Shown piece after piece: positions 9,369 through 22,784 of a DNA stretch of 64,000 nucleotides. Each line of letters opens with the position of its first letter. The stretch's first letter is position 1. The notes below the pieces were generated by a model. It was not told where the DNA came from. It worked only from the letters and a program-made list of their open reading frames with translations, and ran no database searches. The stretch is taken from assembly GCA_036937835.1 (NCBI GenBank), contig CM072861.1:677001-741000 (forward strand), given 5' to 3'. This DNA comes from Pampus argenteus (lineage: Eukaryota > Chordata > Actinopteri > Scombriformes > Stromateidae). The translations under genes were made by a program, and so were the position numbers.

Positions 9369-9559
9369 AACTGATTTCTAATAATTAGGACCAAAAAACT
9401 CACTTCTGCGAGCGTCTTGCGGCTTCTTCTTGCAGCTTTAACTGTAGCTTTTGTAAAAATAGCTTTCTCTATGCGAGAGAAGGCCAAAAATGACAACTAC
9501 AGTTTTTCTTAAACAAAGAGCAATATTTTCAATCAAAACCATGTTTGCCATCAACAAGT
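9369..9559. repeat. Monomer type M25 (191 bp)
   Basis: Long class with GTCTTGCGGC and CAAAGAGC; closes the reference HOR. Confidence 0.9.
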
Positions 9560-12500
9560 AACTGATTTCTAATGATTAGGACCGAAAAACTCACTTCTGC
9601 GAGCTTCCTACAGCTTTTACTGTAACATTTGTAAAAATGGGTTTCTCTCGGTGAGAGAAGGCCAGACATGACAACTACAGTTTTTCTTAAACATAGAGCA
9701 ATATTTTCAATCAAAACCATGTTTGCCATCAACAAGTAACTGATTTCGAATGATTAGGACCAAAAAAACTAATTTCTGAAAGCTTCTTGCAGCTTTTACT
9801 GTAACATTTGTAAAAAAATGGGTTTCTCTCGGTGAGAGAAGGCCAGACATGACAACTACAGTTTTTCTTAAACATAGAGCAATATTTTCAATCAAAACCA
9901 TGTTTGCCATCAACAAGTAACTGATTTCTAATGATTAGGACCGAAAAACTCACTTCTGCGAGCTTCCTACAGCTTTTACTGTAACATTTGTAAAAATGGG
10001 TTTCTCTCTGTGAAAGAAGGCCAGAAATGACAACTACAGTTTTTCTTAAATAAAGAGCAATATTTTCAATCAAAACCATGTTTGCCATCAACAAGTAACT
10101 GATTTCTAATAATTAGGACCCAGAAAATCACTTCTGCGAGCGTCTTGCAGCTTCTTCTTGCAGCTTTAACTGTAGCATTTGTAAAAATAGCTTTCTCTAT
10201 GCGAGAGAAGGCCAAAAATGACAACTACAGTTTTTCTTAAACAAAGAGCAATATTTTCAATCAAAACCATGTTTGCCATCAACAAGTAACTGATTTCTAA
10301 TGATCAGCACCCAAAAAATCACTTCTGTGAGCTTCCTACAGCTATTACTGTAAAATTTGTAAAAAAAAATAGCGTTCTCTCACGAGACAAGGCCTAAATT
10401 GACAACTACAGTTTTTCTTAAACAAAGAGCAATATTTTCAATAAAAACCATGTTTGCCATCAACAAGTAACTGATTTCTAAGGATTATGACCTAAAAAAA
10501 ACTAATTTCTCAAAGCTTCTTGCAGCTTTTACTGTAACATTTGTAAAAAAAAATAGCTTTCTCTCGGCGAGAGAAGGCCAGACATGACAACTACAGTTTT
10601 TCTTAAACAAAGAGCAATATTTTCAATCAAAACCATGTTCGCCATCAACAAGTAACTGATTTCTAACAACTAGGACCAAAAAATTCATTTCTGCGAGCTT
10701 CCTACAGCTTTTAATGTAACATTTGTAAAAAAAAAAAATAGCTTTTTCTCTGTGAGAGAAGGCCAGACATGACAACTACAGTTTTTCTTAAACAAAGAGC
10801 AATATTTTCAATAAAAACCATGTTTGCCATCAACAAGTAACTGATTTCTAATGATTAGGACCGAAAAACTCACTTCTGCGAGCTTCCTACAGCTTTTACT
10901 GTAACATTTGTAAAAATGGGTTTCTCTCGGTGAGAGAAGGCCAGAAATGACAACTACAGTTTTTCTTAAACAAAGAGCAATATTTTCAATCAAAACCATG
11001 TTTGCCATCAACAAGTAACTGATTTCTAATGATTAGGACCAAAAAAACTAATTTCTGAAAGCTTCTTGCAGCTTTTACTGTAACATTTGTAAAAATGGGT
11101 TTCTCTCAGTGAGAGAAGGCCAGAAATGACAACTACAGTTTTTCTTAAACAAAGAGCAATATTTTCAATCAAAACCATGTTTGCCATCAACAAGTAACTG
11201 ATTTCTAATGATTAGGACCAAAAAAACTAATTTTTGAAAGCTTCTTGTAGCTTTTACTGTAACAATTGTAAAAAAAAATAGCTTTCTCTCGACGAGAGAA
11301 GGCCAGACATGACAACTACAGTTTTTCTTAAACAAAGAGCAATATTTTCAATCAAAACCATGTTTGCCATCAACAAGTAACTGATTTCTAATGATTAGGA
11401 TAAAAAAACTCACTTCTTGCAGCTTTTACTGTTACATTTTAAAAATAGCTTTCTCTATGCGAGACAAGGCCTAAAATGACAACTACAGTTTTTCTTAAAC
11501 AAAGAGCAATATTTTCAATCAAAACCATGTTTGCCGTCAACAAGTAATGGATTTCTAATGATTAGGACCCAAAAAAACACTTCTGTGAGCTTTCCACAGC
11601 TTTTACTGTAACATTTGTAAAAATGGGTTTCTCTCGGCTAGAGAAGGCCAGAAATGACAACTACAGTTTTTCTAAAACAAAGAGCAATATTTTCAATCAA
11701 AACCATGTTTGCCATCAACAAGTAACTGATTTCTAATAATTAGGACCAAAAAACTCACTTCTGCGAGCGTCTTGCGGCTTCTTCTTGCAGCTTTAACTGT
11801 AGCTTTTGTAAAAATAGCTTTCTCTATGCGAGAGAAGGCCAAAAATGACAACTACAGTTTTTCTTAAACATAGAGCAATATTTTCAATCAAAACCATGTT
11901 TGCCATCAACAAGTAACTGATTTCTAATGAACAGGAACCAAAAAAATCACTTCTGTGAGCTTCCTACAGCTATTTCTGTAAAATTTGTAAAAATAGCATT
12001 CTCTCGCGAGACAAGGCCTAAAATGACAACTACAGTTTTTCTTAAACAAAGAGCAATATTTTCAATCAAAACCATGTTCGCCATCAACAAGTAACTGATT
12101 TCTAACAACTAGGACCAAAAAATTCATTTCTGCGAGCTTCCTACAGCTTTTAATGTAACATTTGTAAAAAAAAAAAATAGCTTTTTCTCTGTGAGAGAAG
12201 GCCAGACATGACAACTACAGTTTTTCTTAAACAAAGAGCAATATTTTCAATAAAAACCATGTTTGCCATCAACAAGTAACTGATTTCTAATGATTAGGAC
12301 CGAAAAACTCACTTCTGCGAGCTTCCTACAGCTTTTACTGTAACATTTGTAAAAATGGGTTTCTCTCGGTGAGAGAAGGCCAGAAATGACAACTACAGTT
12401 TTTCTTAAACAAAGAGCAATATTTTCAATCAAAACCATGTTTGCCATCAACAAGTAACTGATTTCTAATGATTAGGACCCAGAAAATCACTTCTGTGACC

Positions 12501-14076
12501 TTCCTACAGCTTTTACTGTAACATTTGTAAAATAGCGTTCTCTCGCGAGACAAGGCCTGAAATGACAACTACAGTTTTTCTTAAACAAAGAGCAATATTT
12601 TCAATTACAACCATGTTCACCATCAACAAGTAACTGATTTCTAATAATTAGGACCAAAAAACTCACTTCTGCGAGCGTCTTGCAGCTTCTCCTTGCAGCT
12701 TTAACTGTAGCTTTTGTAAAAATAGCTTTCTCTATGCGAGAGAAGGCCAAAAATGATCACTACAGTTTTTCTTAAACAAAGAGCAATATTTTCAATCAAA
12801 ACCATGTTTGCCATCAACAAGTAACTGATTTCTAATGATCAGGACCCAAAAAATCACTTCTGTGAGCTTCCTACAGCTATTACTATAAAATTTGTAAAAA
12901 AAATAGCGTTCTCTCGCGAGACAAGGCCTAAAATAAAAACTACAGTATTTCTTAAACAAAGAGCAACATTTTCAATCAAAACCATGTTTGCCATCAACAA
13001 GTAACTGATTTCTAATAATTAGGACCGAAAAACTCACTTTTGCGAGCTTCCTACAGCTTTTACTGTAACATTTGTAAAAATGGGTTTGTCTCGGTGAGAG
13101 AAGGACAGAAATGATAACTACAGTTTTTCTTAAAAAAAGAGCAAAATTTTCAATCAAAACCATGTAAGCCATCAACAAGTAACTGATTTCTAATGATTAA
13201 GACCAAAAAACTCACTCCTGCGTGCTTCCTACAACTTTTACTGTAACATTTGTAAAAATTGGTTTCTCTCGCGAGACATGGCCAGAAATGACAACTACAG
13301 TTTTTCTTAAACAAAGAGCAATATTTTCAATCAAAACCATGTTTGCCATCAACAAGTAAATGATTTCTAATGATTAGGAACAAAAAAACTAATTTTTGAA
13401 AGCTTCTTGTAGCTTTTACTGTAACAATTGTAAAAAAAAATAGCTTTCTCTCGACGAGAGAAGGCCAGACATGACAACTACAGTTTTTCTTAAACAAAGA
13501 GCAATATTTTCAATCAAAACCATGTTTGCCATCAACAAGTAACTGATTTCTAATGATTAGGATCAAAAAACTCACTTCTTGCAGCTTTTACTGTTACATT
13601 TTAAAAATAGCTTTCTCTATGCGAGACAAGGCCTAAAATGACAACTACAGTTTTTCTTAAACAAAGAGCAATATTTTCAATCAAAACCATGTTTGCCATC
13701 AACAAGTAATGGATTTCTAATGATTAGGACCCAAAAAAACACTTCTGTGAGCTTTCCACAGCTTTTACTGTAACATTTGTAAAAATGGGTTTCTCTCGGC
13801 GAGAGAAGGCCAGAAATGACAACTACAGTTTTTCTAAAACAAAGAGCAATATTTTCAATCAAAACCATGTTTGCCATCAACAAGTAACTGATTTCTAATA
13901 ATTAGGACCAAAAAACTCACTTCTGCGAGCGTCTTGCGGCTTCTTCTTGCAGCTTTAACTGTAGCTTTTGTAAAAATAGCTTTCTCTATGCGAGAGAAGG
14001 CCAAAAATGACAACTACAGTTTTTCTTAAACAAAGAGCAATATTTTCAATCAAAACCATGTTTGCCATCAACAAGT
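9560..14076. repeat. HOR copy 2, canonical 25-monomer unit
   Basis: Same monomer order as the reference, 4,517 bp. Differences seen are single bases, such as CTCAGTGAG instead of CTTAGTGAG in M9, and a shortened A tract in M17 near 12530 that is shared with the copies at 26202 and 30720. The near identity of successive copies indicates recent homogenisation. Confidence 0.94.
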
Positions 14077-17000
14077 AACTGATTTCTAATGATTAGGACC
14101 GAAAAACTCACTTCTGCGAGCTTCCTACAGCTTTTACTGTAACATTTGTAAAAATGGGTTTCTCTCGGTGAGAGAAGGCCAGACATGACAACTACAGTTT
14201 TTCTTAAACATAGAGCAATATTTTCAATCAAAACCATGTTTGCCATCAACAAGTAACTGATTTCGAATGATTAGGACCAAAAAAACTAATTTCTGAAAGC
14301 TTCTTGCAGCTTTTACTGTAACATTTGTAAAAAAATGGGTTTCTCTCGGTGAGAGAAGGCCAGACATGACAACTACAGTTTTTCTTAAACATAGAGCAAT
14401 ATTTTCAATCAAAACCATGTTTGCCATCAACAAGTAACTGATTTCTAATGATTAGGACCGAAAAACTCACTTCTGCGAGCTTCCTACAGCTTTTACTGTA
14501 ACATTTGTAAAAATGGGTTTCTCTCTGTGAAAGAAGGCCAGAAATGACAACTACAGTTTTTCTTAAATAAAGAGCAATATTTTCAATCAAAACCATGTTT
14601 GCCATCAACAAGTAACTGATTTCTAATGATTAGGACCCAGAAAATCACTTCTGCGAGCGTCTTGCAGCTTCTTCTTGCAGCTTTAACTGTAGCATTTGTA
14701 AAAATAGCTTTCTCTATGCGAGAGAAGGCCAAAAATGACAACTACAGTTTTTCTTAAACAAAGAGCAATATTTTCAATCAAAACCATGTTTGCCATCAAC
14801 AAGTAACTGATTTCTAATGATCAGCACCCAAAAAATCACTTCTGTGAGCTTCCTACAGCTATTACTGTAAAATTTGTAAAAAAAAATAGCGTTCTCTCAC
14901 GAGACAAGGCCTAAATTGACAACTACAGTTTTTCTTAAACAAAGAGCAATATTTTCAATAAAAACCATGTTTGCCATCAACAAGTAACTGATTTCTAAGG
15001 ATTATGACCTAAAAAAAAACTAATTTCTCAAAGCTTCTTGCAGCTTTTACTGTAACATTTGTAAAAAAAAATAGCTTTCTCTCGGCGAGAGAAGGCCAGA
15101 CATGACAACTACAGTTTTTCTTAAACAAAGAGCAATATTTTCAATCAAAACCATGTTCGCCATCAACAAGTAACTGATTTCTAACAACTAGGACCAAAAA
15201 ATTCATTTCTGCGAGCTTCCTACAGCTTTTAATGTAACATTTGTAAAAAAAAAAAATAGCTTTTTCTCTGTGAGAGAAGGCCAGACATGACAACTACAGT
15301 TTTTCTTAAACAAAGAGCAATATTTTCAATAAAAACCATGTTTGCCATCAACAAGTAACTGATTTCTAATGATTAGGACCGAAAAACTCACTTCTGCGAG
15401 CTTCCTACAGCTTTTACTGTAACATTTGTAAAAATGGGTTTCTCTCGGTGAGAGAAGGCCAGAAATGACAACTACAGTTTTTCTTAAACAAAGAGCAATA
15501 TTTTCAATCAAAACCATGTTTGCCATCAACAAGTAACTGATTTCTAATGATTAGGACCAAAAAAACTAATTTCTGAAAGCTTCTTGCAGCTTTTACTGTA
15601 ACATTTGTAAAAATGGGTTTCTCTTAGTGAGAGAAGGCCAGAAATGACAACTACAGTTTTTCTTAAACAAAGAGCAATATTTTCAATCAAAACCATGTTT
15701 GCCATCAACAAGTAACTGATTTCTAATGATTAGGACCAAAAAAACTAATTTTTGAAAGCTTCTTGTAGCTTTTACTGTAACAATTGTAAAAAAAAAATAG
15801 CTTTCTCTCGACGAGAGAAGGCCAGACATGACAACTACAGTTTTTCTTAAACAAAGAGCAATATTTTCAATCAAAACCATGTTTGCCATCAACAAGTAAC
15901 TGATTTCTAATGATTAGGATAAAAAAACTCACTTCTTGCAGCTTTTACTGTTACATTTTAAAAATAGCTTTCTCTATGCGAGACAAGGCCTAAAATTACA
16001 ACTACAGTTTTTCTTAAACAAAGAGCAATATTTTCAATCAAAACCATGTTTGCCGTCAACAAGTAATGGATTTCTAATGATTAGGACCCAAAAAAACACT
16101 TCTGTGAGCTTTCCACAGCTTTTACTGTAACATTTGTAAAAATGGGTTTCTCTCGGCTAGAGAAGGCCAGAAATGACAACTACAGTTTTTCTAAAACAAA
16201 GAGCAATATTTTCAATCAAAACCATGTTTGCCATCAACAAGTAACTGATTTCTAATAATTAGGACCAAAAAACTCACTTCTGCGAGCGTCTTGCGGCTTC
16301 TTCTTGCAGCTTTAACTGTAGCTTTTGTAAAAATAGCTTTCTCTATGCGAGAGAAGGCCAAAAATGACAACTACAGTTTTTCTTAAACATAGAGCAATAT
16401 TTTCAATCAAAACCATGTTTGCCATCAACAAGTAACTGATTTCTAATGAACAGGAACCAAAAAAATCACTTCTGTGAGCTTCCTACAGCTATTTCTGTAA
16501 AATTTGTAAAAATAGCATTCTCTCGCGAGACAAGGCCTAAAATGACAACTACAGTTTTTCTTAAACAAAGAGCAATATTTTCAATCAAAACCATGTTCGC
16601 CATCAACAAGTAACTGATTTCTAACAACTAGGACCAAAAAATTCATTTCTGCGAGCTTCCTACAGCTTTTAATGTAACATTTGTAAAAAAAAAAAATAGC
16701 TTTTTCTCTGTGAGAGAAGGCCAGACATGACAACTACAGTTTTTCTTAAACAAAGAGCAATATTTTCAATAAAAACCATGTTTGCCATCAACAAGTAACT
16801 GATTTCTAATGATTAGGACCGAAAAACTCACTTCTGCGAGCTTCCTACAGCTTTTACTGTAACATTTGTAAAAATGGGTTTCTCTCGGTGAGAGAAGGCC
16901 AGAAATGACAACTACAGTTTTTCTTAAACAAAGAGCAATATTTTCAATCAAAACCATGTTTGCCATCAACAAGTAACTGATTTCTAATGATTAGGACCCA

Positions 17001-18596
17001 GAAAATCACTTCTGTGACCTTCCTACAGCTTTTACTGTAACATTTGTAAAAATAGCGTTCTCTCGCGAGACAAGGCCTGAAATGACAACTACAGTTTTTC
17101 TTAAACAAAGAGCAATATTTTCAATTACAACCATGTTCACCATCAACAAGTAACTGATTTCTAATAATTAGGACCAAAAAACTCACTTCTGCGAGCGTCT
17201 TGCAGCTTCTCCTTGCAGCTTTAACTGTAGCTTTTGTAAAAATAGCTTTCTCTATGCGAGAGAAGGCCAAAAATGACAACTACAGTTTTTCTTAAACAAA
17301 GAGCAATATTTTCAATCAAAACCATGTTTGCCATCAACAAGTAACTGATTTCTAATGATCAGGACCCAAAAAATCACTTCTGTGAGCTTCCTACAGCTAT
17401 TACTATAAAATTTGTAAAAAAAATAGCGTTCTCTCGCGAGACAAGGCCTAAAATAAAAACTACAGTATTTCTTAAACAAAGAGCAACATTTTCAATCAAA
17501 ACCATGTTTGCCATCAACAAGTAACTGATTTCTAATAATTAGGACCGAAAAACTCACTTTTGCGAGCTTCCTACAGCTTTTACTGTAACATTTGTAAAAA
17601 TGGGTTTGTCTCGGTGAGAGAAGGACAGAAATGATAACTACAGTTTTTCTTAAAAAAAGAGCAAAATTTTCAATCAAAACCATGTAAGCCATCAACAAGT
17701 AACTGATTTCTAATGATTAAGACCAAAAAACTCACTCCTGCGTGCTTCCTACAACTTTTACTGAAACATTTGTAAAAATTGGTTTCTCTCGCGAGACATG
17801 GCCAGAAATGACAACTACAGTTTTTCTTAAACAAAGAGCAATATTTTCAATCAAAACCATGTTTGCCATCAACAAGTAAATGATTTCTAATGATTAGGAA
17901 CAAAAAAACTAATTTTTGAAAGCTTCTTGTAGCTTTTACTGTAACAATTGTAAAAAAAAATAGCTTTCTCTCGACGAGAGAAGGCCAGACATGACAACTA
18001 CAGTTTTTCTTAAACAAAGAGCAATATTTTCAATCAAAACCATGTTTGCCATCAACAAGTAACTGATTTCTAATGATTAGGATCAAAAAACTCACTTCTT
18101 GCAGCTTTTACTGTTACATTTTAAAAATAGCTTTCTCTATGCGAGACAAGGCCTAAAATGACAACTACAGTTTTTCTTAAACAAAGAGCAATATTTTTAA
18201 TCAAAACCATGTTTGCCATCAACAAGTAATGGATTTCTAATGATTAGGACCCAAAAAAACACTTCTGTGAGCTTTCCACAGCTTTTACTGTAACATTTGT
18301 AAAAATGGGTTTCTCTCGGCGAGAGAAGGCCAGAAATGACAACTACAGTTTTTCTAAAACAAAGAGCAATATTTTCAATCAAAACCATGTTTGCCATCAA
18401 CAAGTAACTGATTTCTAATAATTAGGACCAAAAAACTCACTTCTGCGAGCGTCTTGCGGCTTCTTCTTGCAGCTTTAACTGTAGCTTTTGTAAAAATAGC
18501 TTTCTCTATGCGAGAGAAGGCCAAAAATGACAACTACAGTTTTTCTTAAACAAAGAGCAATATTTTCAATCAAAACCATGTTTGCCATCAACAAGT
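14077..18596. repeat. HOR copy 3, canonical 25-monomer unit
   Basis: Same order as the reference, 4,520 bp; the extra bases lie in A tracts of M6 and M10. Its last part, from M15 at 16612, belongs to a larger block repeated 19,721 bp downstream. Shared private variants include ATATTTTTAATC near 18190, seen again near 37915. Confidence 0.93.
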
Positions 18597-21500
18597 AACT
18601 GATTTCTAATGATTAGGACCGAAAAACTCACTTCTGCGAGCTTCCTACAGCTTTTACTGTAACATTTGTAAAAATGGGTTTCTCTCCGTGAGAGAAGGCC
18701 AGACATGACAACTACAGTTTTTCTTAAACATAGAGCAATATTTTCAATCAAAACCATGTTTGCCATCAACAAGTAACTGATTTCGAATGATTAGGACCAA
18801 AAAAACTAATTTCTGAAAGCTTCTTGCAGCTTTTACTCTAACATTTGTAAAAAAATGGGTTTCTCTCGGTGAGAGAAGGCCAGACATGACAACTACAGTT
18901 TTTCTTAAACATAGAGCAATATTTTCAATCAAAACCATGTTTGCCATCAACAAGTAACTGATTTCTAATGATTAGGACCGAAAAACTCACTTCTGCGAGC
19001 TTCCTACAGCTTTTACTGTAACATTTGTAAAAATGGGTTTCTCTCTGTGAAAGAAGGCCAGAAATGACAACTACAGTTTTTCTTAAATAAAGAGCAATAT
19101 TTTCAATCAAAACCATGTTTGCCATCAACAAGTAACTGATTTCTAATGATTAGGACCCAGAAAATCACTTCTGCGAGCGTCTTGCAGCTTCTTCTTGCAG
19201 CTTTAACTGTAGCATTTGTAAAAATAGCTTTCTCTATGCGAGAGAAGGCCAAAAATGACAACTACAGTTTTTCTTAAACAAAGAGCAATATTTTCAATCA
19301 AAACCATGTTTGCCATCAACAAGTAACTGATTTCTAATGATCAGCACCCAAAAAATCACTTCTGTGAGCTTCCTACAGCTATTACTGTAAAATTTGTAAA
19401 AAAAAATAGCGTTCTCTCACGAGACAAGGCCTAAATTGACAACTACAGTTTTTCTTAAACAAAGAGCAATATTTTCAATAAAAACCATGTTTGCCATCAA
19501 CAAGTAACTGATTTCTAAGGATTATGACCTAAAAAAAACTAATTTCTCAAAGCTTCTTGCAGCTTTTACTGTAACATTTGTAAAAAAAAATAGCTTTCTC
19601 TCGGCGAGAGAAGGCCAGACATGACAACTACAGTTTTTCTTAAACAAAGAGCAATATTTTCAATCAAAACCATGTTCGCCATCAACAAGTAACTGATTTC
19701 TAACAACTAGGACCAAAAAATTCATTTCTGCGAGCTTCCTACAGCTTTTAATGTAACATTTGTAAAAAAAAAAAATAGCTTTTTCTCTGTGAGAGAAGGC
19801 CAGACATGACAACTACAGTTTTTCTTAAACAAAGAGCAATATTTTCAATAAAAACCATGTTTGCCATCAACAAGTAACTGATTTCTAATGATTAGGACCG
19901 AAAAACTCACTTCTGCGAGCTTCCTACAGCTTTTACTGTAACATTTGTAAAAATGGGTTTCTCTCGGTGAGAGAAGGCCAGAAATGACAACTACAGTTTT
20001 TCTTAAACAAAGAGCAATATTTTCAATCAAAACCATGTTTGCCATCAACAAGTAACTGATTTCTAATGATTAGGACCAAAAAAACTAATTTCTGAAAGCT
20101 TCTTGCAGCTTTTACTGTAACATTTGTAAAAATGGGTTTCTCTCAGTGAGAGAAGGCCAGAAATGACAACTACAGTTTTTCTTAAACAAAGAGCAATATT
20201 TTCAATCAAAACCATGTTTGCCATCAACAAGTAACTGATTTCTAATGATTAGGACCAAAAAAACTAATTTTTGAAAGCTTCTTGTAGCTTTTACTGTAAC
20301 AATTGTAAAAAAAAATAGCTTTCTCTCGACGAGAGAAGGCCAGACATGACAACTACAGTTTTTCTTAAACAAAGAGCAATATTTTCAATCAAAACCATGT
20401 TTGCCATCAACAAGTAACTGATTTCTAATGATTAGGATAAAAAAAACTCACTTCTTGCAGCTTTTACTGTTACATTTTAAAAATAGCTTTCTCTATGCGA
20501 GACAAGGCCTAAAATGACAACTACAGTTTTTCTTAAACAAAGAGCAATATTTTCAATCAAAACCATGTTTGCCGTCAACAAGTAATGGATTTCTAATGAT
20601 TAGGACCCAAAAAAACACTTCTGTGAGCTTTCCACAGCTTTTACTGTAACATTTGTAAAAATGGGTTTCTCTCGGCTAGAGAAGGCCAGAAATGACAACT
20701 ACAGTTTTTCTAAAACAAAGAGCAATATTTTCAATCAAAACCATGTTTGCCATCAACAAGTAACTGATTTCTAATAATTAGGACCAAAAAACTCACTTCT
20801 GCGAGCGTCTTGCGGCTTCTTCTTGCAGCTTTAACTGTAGCTTTTGTAAAAATAGCTTTCTCTATGCGAGAGAAGGCCAAAAATGACAACTACAGTTTTT
20901 CTAAAACAAAGAGCAATATTTTCAATCAAAACCATGTTTGCCATCAACAAGTAACTGATTTCTAATAATTAGGACCAAAAAACTCACTTCTGCGAGCGTC
21001 TTGCGGCTTCTTCTTGCAGCTTTAACTGTAGCTTTTGTAAAAATAGCTTTCTCTATGCGAGAGAAGGCCAAAAATGACAACTACAGTTTTTCTTAAACAA
21101 AGAGCAATATTTTCAATCAAAACCATGTTTGCCATCAACAAGTAACTGATTTCTAATGATTAGGACCGAAAAACTCACTTCTGCGAGCTTCCTACAGCTT
21201 TTACTGTAACATTTGTAAAAATGGGTTTCTCTCGGTGAGAGAAGGCCAGACATGACAACTACAGTTTTTCTTAAACATAGAGCAATATTTTCAATCAAAA
21301 CCATGTTTGCCATCAACAAGTAACTGATTTCGAATGATTAGGACCAAAAAAACTAATTTCTGAAAGCTTCTTGCAGCTTTTACTGTAACATTTGTAAAAA
21401 AATGGGTTTCTCTCGGTGAGAGAAGGCCAGACATGACAACTACAGTTTTTCTTAAACATAGAGCAATATTTACAATCAAAACCATGTTTGCCATCAACAA

Positions 21501-22784
21501 GTAACTGATTTCTAATGATTAGGACCGAAAAACTCACTTCTGCGAGCTTCCTACAGCTTTTACTGTAACATTTGTAAAAATGGGTTTCTCTCTGTGAAAG
21601 AAGGCCAGAAATGACAACTACAGTTTTTCTTAAATAAAGAGCAATATTTTCAATCAAAACCATGTTTGCCATCAACAAGTAACTGATTTCTAATGATTAG
21701 GACCCAGAAAATCACTTCTGCGAGCGTCTTGCAGCTTCTTCTTGCAGCTTTAACTGTAGCATTTGTAAAAATAGCTTTCTCTATGCGAGAGAAGGCCAAA
21801 AATGACAACTACAGTTTTTCTTAAACAAAGAGCAATATTTTCAATCAAAACCATGTTTGCCATCAACAAGTAACTGATTTCTAATGATCAGCACCCAAAA
21901 AATCACTTCTGTGAGCTTCCTACAGCTATTACTGTAAAATTTGTAAAAAAAAATAGCGTTCTCTCACGAGACAAGGCCTAAATTGACAACTACAGTTTTT
22001 CTTAAACAAAGAGCAATATTTTCAATAAAAACCATGTTTGCCATCAACAAGTAACTGATTTCTAAGGATTATGACCTAAAAAAAACTAATTTCTCAAAGC
22101 TTCTTGCAGCTTTTACTGTAACATTTGTAAAAAAAAATAGCTTTCTCTCGGCGAGAGAAGGCCAGACATGACAACTACAGTTTTTCTTAAACAAAGAGCA
22201 ATATTTTCAATCAAAACCATGTTCGCCATCAACAAGTAACTGATTTCTAACAACTAGGACCAAAAAATTCATTTCTGCGAGCTTCCTACAGCTTTTAATG
22301 TAACATTTGTAAAAAAAAAAAATAGCTTTTTCTCTGTGAGAGAAGGCCAGACATGACAACTACAGTTTTTCTTAAACAAAGAGCAATATTTTCAATAAAA
22401 ACCATGTTTGCCATCAACAAGTAACTGATTTCTAATGATTAGGACCAAAAAAACTAATTTCTGAAAGCTTCTTGCAGCTTTTACTGTAACATTTGTAAAA
22501 ATGGGTTTCTCTCAGTGAGAGAAGGCCAGAAATGACAACTACAGTTTTTCTTAAACAAAGAGCAATATTTTCAATCAAAACCATGTTTGCCATCAACAAG
22601 TAACTGATTTCTAATGATTAGGACCAAAAAAACTAATTTTTGAAAGCTTCTTGTAGCTTTTACTGTAACAATTGTAAAAAAAAATAGCTTTCTCTCGACG
22701 AGAGAAGGCCAGACATGACAACTACAGTTTTTCTTAAACAAAGAGCAATATTTTCAATCAAAACCATGTTTGCCATCAACAAGT
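16612..22784. repeat. Multi-HOR duplication, copy 1
   Basis: Block of about 6.2 kb running from M15 of one HOR copy, through the 14-monomer unit, to M10 of the next. Every monomer start inside it matches 36333-42505 at an offset of 19,721 bp, give or take one base in A tracts, and rare variants are shared. Confidence 0.88.
18597..21143. repeat. HOR copy 4, truncated 14-monomer unit
   Basis: M1-M13 followed by one further 191-bp monomer, then M1 of the next copy; 2,547 bp. M13 ends with the TCTAAAACAAAG form that normally closes M12 or M24, so the joint from M13 to an M25-type unit lies in the conserved half near 20.9 kb. The copy at 38318-40864 has the same structure and length. Private variants shared by both include CTCTCCGTGAG in M1 and TTTACTCTAAC in M2. 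Confidence 0.92.

Larger units (their letters stand above)
5042..9559. repeat. HOR copy 1, canonical 25-monomer unit (reference copy)
   Basis: Reference higher-order repeat, 4,518 bp. Monomer lengths in order M1-M25 are 178, 181, 178, 191, 181, 185, 185, 178, 179, 183, 167, 178, 191, 178, 185, 178, 177, 191, 180, 178, 177, 183, 167, 178 and 191, which sum to 4,518. The unit has internal duplications: M10-M13 matches M22-M25 (719 bp each), and M7-M8 matches M15-M16 (363 bp each). The phase starting at M1 is arbitrary. Confidence 0.95.

Noticed and set aside
15936..16130. 64-codon plus-strand frame
   Set aside because: Created by a single base change (AATTACAAC in place of AATGACAAC) that removes a stop in one monomer.
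21313..21678. 121-codon reverse frame
   Set aside because: A chance read-through of two monomers in one HOR copy, with the same satellite-derived residues as the shorter frames.
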